From positions 77,194,520 through 77,258,519 of the forward strand of contig CM069432.1 in the NCBI GenBank assembly GCA_035610365.1: 64,000 nt of DNA, read 5' to 3'. This stretch comes from Aquatica leii (lineage: Eukaryota > Arthropoda > Insecta > Coleoptera > Lampyridae). Of this stretch, positions 59,481 through 64,000 are shown one piece after another; position 1 is the first letter of the stretch, and every line of letters begins with the position of its first letter. The position numbers and the translations under genes were made by a program. The notes under the pieces were generated by a model. The model saw only the letters and a list, made by a program, of their open reading frames with translations, did not search any database and was not told the DNA's origin.

Positions 59481-61982
59481 ATTGGATCATAACAAATATT
59501 GTAACATTTGTAAAGAATAGTTTTAAATTTAAATTTGCGAGTTGCTTTTTTTTAGTTAGAAAAGAAGAGTTTTAAAATAACCTTGGAAATGGCCGACATG
59601 TATGGATTATGAAGAAAATATAAATCTGTTAAATCAATTTTTAAATTTTGTTTTGATCATCTGACATATGTTCCGATATTTTTTCATAAGTGAGATAAAG
59701 CTATAATACAGCCAACTACTGGTTAAGTAGTATGTGTTAGTTATTATGTGTAAAAATTAAATTTATGTAAGTGCACTTTTTGTTAATATCAACGAAAATA
59801 AATTATCAAAACACTGATAATGTTTTGGAATTAACCTTTCATCAAAGGAGTTTGAGCAAAATTACACTTTACGTTTTAATTATACAACAAAAACAAATAC
59901 CGTTGCAATATATTTCAATTTTTAGAATTTACACCTCTCTAGTACTAAAAAGGTAGTTTAGAACTGCAAGTAACTCTTTGCTTTTTTTACATTGTGGTGT
60001 TGATTTACAACCGAGTACCTACATGTATTTTGCTATCAGAAATATTCGTTTATTAATTTATCTATTGTGTACATTTGTTTTCTAGTACGGTCTGTTGCCT
60101 AGCTGGAGTAATTAGTATATTCTTTATAATTTACTTCTTAATTATTTTTATACCTGTCTGCACCAGGTCCGATTAAGGGTGTTAGTTAACTAACGACCCT
60201 TAACGGTAACTGTCATAATAATTAAAACTTTTATTGTACTGTAACGGTTAGTTACATAATCGATAAATAGATTTGACAATTTTGTAAAAACTGGTGATAT
60301 TGTATTATGCGAGAGACGAGTAGCCAATATGTCTGTTAACTTGAGCTGTCATTTTAGATCTGACAGTTGTCAACTTCAAATCTGTTGGTGAAATTATATT
60401 CTGCACATTGAAGATGTTTTCTTACTAATTGTTTTACCTACGCCACTTTCCGATATAATAACTGCCGCTGATTTTATCTTGTTTTGGGTTAAATTTGATG
60501 GCAATTGAAGTATTTTAACTAATTGCACGTTACAAGTTATCACAAGATACTTCAATATAACTTAATGCTTAAACAAAATTAATTGTAACAAAGCGGTTAA
60601 AAACAAAGTATAACGTTTAACAATAATTTATTAAAAATACGTAATTTAATAAGAACATATTTATTTAATTGCATTACTCATTTTTAAAAATTAACAAAGA
60701 AATTATATATATAACCAGTTGCCTGAGAAATAGCACAATCAGTAAATTTCAAGATTTACTGTGTATGATTGAATTTATAATGATATTAAAATTATTTAAC
60801 CTATTGCAAATTTCTACTAAAACAAGCATTGTTTTAAGTAATTAGAGTTATTGCTATTAAATACAATTATACACGAAATTGTTCATACGCGAATGATGGT
60901 GTAAATTATTTTATTTAAGATTGGTAGTGCTCATTTAGTGCTTGAAGGCGTACTGTAGAAATTATTTTAAATATTTGAAGTAACCTAACCAATAGAAATT
61001 ATGATGTTGGCATTGTGCAGAAAATATTGATACGTAGAAAAGTATCACAAAGGACATTTTCTTAAATATATCAGATCTCGCTCAGGCTCGGTAAAAATAC
61101 CAATTTTCTAAATGGTTTGTGTTGTTTTGAAGTTAATGCAGTGGCTTCTATTAAATACTTTTGATAATCTCAATTGACCATTATCTAAACGTCTTGTTTT
61201 AGATGCAGCTTGTTTATTTTTAAAATGAGTACAGTGCAATATACGTGCAAATGTCTGAATTGGACAAATTCATATTAAAATAGTTATTAACGATAATTTT
61301 ACTTAATATTGAGCGCAAAAGGTAGCGATAAGTTCTAAAAAAAACTGATTTAAAATGACAAAATACGTATTGAAATAATTTTAAGAAAAAAATCTAATAG
61401 TAATCACAAACAATACTATGAATCACAAAAGCGCACAAATGAATATAAAAGATTTCATATTTTTGTTATTAAATGTAACATTGTTAACAATAGTTCCTAA
61501 AGAACGAAACAGCTGTCCGCTAGTTCTGAAGTTCTTTTTCACAATTATACTGACATTGTTCCTAACCTATTTTATAGTTGGGATTTTGACAGCGTCACTT
61601 GTCAATAGCTCATTGACTTTCGCTGTCATTAAATCCAATGACAACATTTCTACCCTCCGTACTGATTTATAGTTTTCTATATTATCCTATGTGGTATTTT
61701 TACCACAAGATGGCATTCTAAAAACATTAATTAGTTTTATTATTCCATTTGGGTGTAAAGATCTTAGGTGATTTATTTATTTGCTTACTTGAGAATAACG
61801 TAGAAGGAAAGGATGAAATTGTTTCCTAAAGCCTAATATGATAGATTGGACTGCAGCTCCTTTATGCAAATTTCCACTTTGTTTATGTTGTTTTCTAAAA
61901 TGTCTACTGTCTTGAGAATCACTATGTAATGATTGAAGTCTTTGATTTTGTGATTTGTTGAATTTAAATAGGTTTCAGCAGA
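59481..61982. other. AT-rich stretch, no gene seen
   Basis: No supported gene. The small frame 61,418-61,672 has a hydrophobic stretch but no known domain or context. A strong palindrome lies at 60,173. Confidence 0.55.
60152..60203. repeat. hairpin plus 31-bp near-perfect palindrome
   Basis: ACCTG and CAGGT pair around TCTGCAC (about 60,152-60,168). Four bases later TTAAGGGT, G, TTAGTTAACTAA, C, G and ACCCTTAA form a palindrome from 60,173 to 60,203 with a single offset. GTAACGGTTAGTTAC follows at about 60,241. Confidence 0.8.
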
Positions 61983-62611
61983 TTATTCGTATTCGTTTGT
62001 TTTATTTGTTTCTATTTGGTTAAACATGCTTTTGAACAAAGTGATTTTACTGTTTAGATTATTTACAATATTATTTTGCTTGGTTGTCAAAGAATTTATG
62101 GCATTATAAATTTCTTGTTTTTCGTCATCATTCATTGTCGAAAAAAGCCATTTTGATACCTTACCAAGGAAGTTAAAAGGCAATTTGTTCCCTTTAAAAG
62201 AAATTAGATTTTCGTTTTTTGTAAAAATTGATTGAATTCGAAATTTTGTTTGTTTTAATATTTTCAAGATATTAACATCATGTTTGTTAGCTAAATTTTG
62301 AGAGTTATTTTGATTAAATTCTAGAAATATCTAAGATATTAGCTCGTGCTGTTTTGTTAAATTGGTAACTAATGAATGTATAGTTTTATGTTCTAAAATT
62401 GTCTAAAATAAAAACTTACTTATGATTAATAAAATATGATTTTTATTAGACTATATAACTGTATTAACTTATGAATAAATAAATGGTAAAATATTTTACC
62501 TAATCCTATAGGTAATATGTAGTTAGTTATAGGTTTTACTTGGATTTCCGCTTTTACTAGTACTAGGGCCAGGGTCAAAAAGATTGCTATCTTTATCCTG
62601 TAATGATACAT
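61983..62611 (-). pseudogene. errantivirus envelope remnant
   Basis: The ATG at 62,611 is followed by a signal-peptide-like stretch (IKIAIFLTLALVLVKA). After a gap with at least one stop and a frame change, 62,267-61,983 reads LPFNFLGKVSKWLFSTMNDD and AINSLTTKQNNIVNNLNSKI, which fits the fusion-subunit start and following helix of errantivirus/baculovirus F-type envelopes. The C-terminal membrane anchor is missing, so it is truncated as well as broken. Description only; no repair is given. Confidence 0.65.
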
Positions 62612-62639
62612 ATTTTTATTTTTCTTTATTAAATCCCTT

Positions 62640-63560
62640 TTTAATTTTGTTTCTTTTGTATTTAAATGTAATCGTACTGCATGTTACATTTTGTAACTTT
62701 ATTTTATCGGTATAGGGCCTTAGCTTATTCCTTTGTGGGATATCTTCTGGTAAATTTTCTTGCAAGGACCGTTTAGGTTGTTTTTGTTGTATTTTTCTTT
62801 AACTTTTATTATTTTATTTTTAACTTGTTGGTTGATAAGATTCATAATTTTGTTTCTTTCGTTTATATAGTCATCAGTTATTTTGTTAGTTGTCCGGTCA
62901 GACGGTAAAATATGTTGTTTGTTACCATTGATTATTTGGAATAGGGTAAATTTGGTAGTATTGTATATATTATTATTGCAAGAAATAATGGACGCGTTTT
63001 AAAAGGTAATAGGAATTTTTCAATATTTCAATGAGCGTTGAATTGAATCTCTCCACTATTGCATTTGATTTAAAATTTTCCGTACAGGTTTTGTGGTGTT
63101 CAATTTTGTGAACCTTGAGAATTTCTTAAGTAAGTTACTGCAAAATGCCGGATCGTTGTCTGTGATTAATTTAGAGAAAATGCCATGATGAAACATATAC
63201 AGAGTAAAATATTCTAAAATCATTTTTGAATTTCGATCTGATAAAACGTAGGCTTGGGAGTACTTTGAGAAAGCGTCCACCATTGTTAGTATTATTTTTT
63301 GATTAATATATAATAAAACGCAATATAAAGTTTGAAAAGCTGTTGTCGGGAGTTGAGCTAACGCTATTGGTAGCTTTTGAGGGTTGCGGTCTACTCTAGC
63401 TAGGTTACACGTTTCACAATTATTGATGTAAGTTGTCGCGCCCGTCTCTATAGTAGGCCAATAGTATTGTTGTTTAAACGATTTAAATAAAGACTCATAG
63501 TAACATTTGGTTTAATAATTTCTTGTAAAACGTTCAAAACTTCATTCTTATTAAACGAAA
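62640..63560 (-). pseudogene. errantivirus integrase remnant
   Basis: From high to low coordinates: LFKSFKQQYYWPTIETGA and NNCETCNLARVDRNP (the zinc-binding end), MVDAFSKYSQAYVLSD (first catalytic Asp of the core), FHHGIFSKLITDNDPAF (second catalytic Asp), then a long basic tail with TKFTLFQIINGNKQHILPSD. A catalytic Glu is not evident after the 63,056 stop, and the frame changes there. Confidence 0.75.
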
Positions 63561-64000
63561 GTGGTAAATTACGATAAATCTTTACTAACATGAATTCATG
63601 TTAATTTATATTGTGTAATTAGTTTTCATGTCGTTTGGTGTTAAGAACGATTCCACTCTAACCTTTTTGTGAAAGTTTCTACGTTGTTTGTACCTAAAAT
63701 GTATTATTTGTTATGTAATAAGAAATGTGTAGCTTACTCACAATAAATTTCAGTGGCCTGAAGAAATGCACGCATGATTGCACGAAACGTCGCTATATAA
63801 AAATCTTAAGTGGTTTAATTTGCCCCTCCTAGTGAAGAATATTCTACAACCTATTCATTAATTAAATATAAAAGGAGGACGTAACTACAGTACTTGAAAG
63901 ATACGTTATTTATTTACACTTTCACAATTACAATTATAATTATTTAGTTTTTGTTATTATTTGCACATGTAAATTTTACAATACTGATTTATCAGTAGTA
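63561..64000. other. AT-rich end of window
   Basis: No gene is seen apart from the ribozyme-like motif at 63,757. Confidence 0.5.
63757..63788 (+). ncRNA. hammerhead-ribozyme-like core motif
   Basis: CCTGAAGA (CUGANGA core) is followed by TGCA, an 8-nt loop and TGCA, a short stem II, and then CGAAAC (the GAAA core), in the order of a hammerhead. From memory, very similar text occurs in Penelope-like elements, whose ends carry such ribozymes. Stem III and the cleavage site were not found, so activity is doubtful. Confidence 0.35.

Larger units (their letters stand above)
61983..63560 (-). mobile_element. errantivirus (gypsy-type) remnant: integrase and envelope
   Basis: The minus strand carries an integrase followed by an envelope-like frame, the order of insect errantiviruses. 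The 5' half (gag, protease, reverse transcriptase) would lie beyond 63,560 but is not seen there, and no LTR was identified. Lesions are present in both genes. Confidence 0.7.

Noticed and set aside
61418-61672. 84-residue plus-strand frame with a hydrophobic stretch
   Set aside because: A single hydrophobic run is not enough; no family, signals or neighbours support it.

Overview
The window looks like nuclear DNA of an AT-rich insect or other arthropod. The basis is spliced genes with GT/AG introns and AATAAA signals, and a dense mixture of arthropod mobile elements: an I-like non-LTR element, a CR1/L2-like non-LTR element, Ty1/copia, Ty3/gypsy, an errantivirus remnant, BEL/Pao, piggyBac and a Polinton/Maverick. 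No bacterial-style operons, rRNA or complete tRNA genes were seen. Only one host-type gene is well supported; almost everything else is mobile DNA or AT-rich sequence without a gene.

Layout. 1-4,922: AT-rich, no gene resolved. 4,923-6,965 (+): last five exons of a zona pellucida (ZP) domain membrane protein, with a furin-type site, a C-terminal hydrophobic tail and a polyadenylation signal at 6,993. 8,804-9,181: one copy of a dispersed repeat whose second copy is at 28,687. About 9,320-11,650 (-): decayed Ty1/copia element. 11,812-11,846: perfect 14-bp-stem hairpin. 12,233-13,757 (+): non-LTR element with an open ORF1 and an ORF2 that has lost its reverse transcriptase. 13,758-28,499 (-): an I-like non-LTR element (ORF1 with zinc knuckles; ORF2 with endonuclease, reverse transcriptase and RNase H, broken). 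Its 5' UTR is split by an 8.7-kb LTR element (19,715-28,409). That LTR element has near-identical LTRs, a tRNA-Lys type primer binding site, a gag-like ORF with no catalytic pol, and a tandem array of hairpin units. Its 3' LTR is split in turn by a 1,286-bp terminal-inverted-repeat element that holds a tiny two-exon reading frame.

31,802-43,753: a Polinton/Maverick-type element of about 12 kb. It has 1.9-kb terminal inverted repeats carrying a 20-bp minisatellite. Between them, on the minus strand, lie a protein-primed type B DNA polymerase, a truncated packaging ATPase, a minor capsid (penton-like) gene, a small very basic ORF and a double-jelly-roll capsid gene. All but the small ORF carry at least one lesion, and no integrase or protease was found.

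46,850-49,350 (+): eroded Ty3/gypsy element. 51,890-57,000 (-): BEL/Pao element interrupted by a 2.15-kb piggyBac (54,065-56,215). 58,090-59,480: unclassified GC-richer block. 61,983-63,560 (-): errantivirus integrase and envelope remnants. 63,757-63,788: hammerhead-ribozyme-like core. The best candidates for something new are the nested TIR element with its spliced micro-gene, the covarying hairpin array in the LTR element, and the compact integrase-less Polinton.
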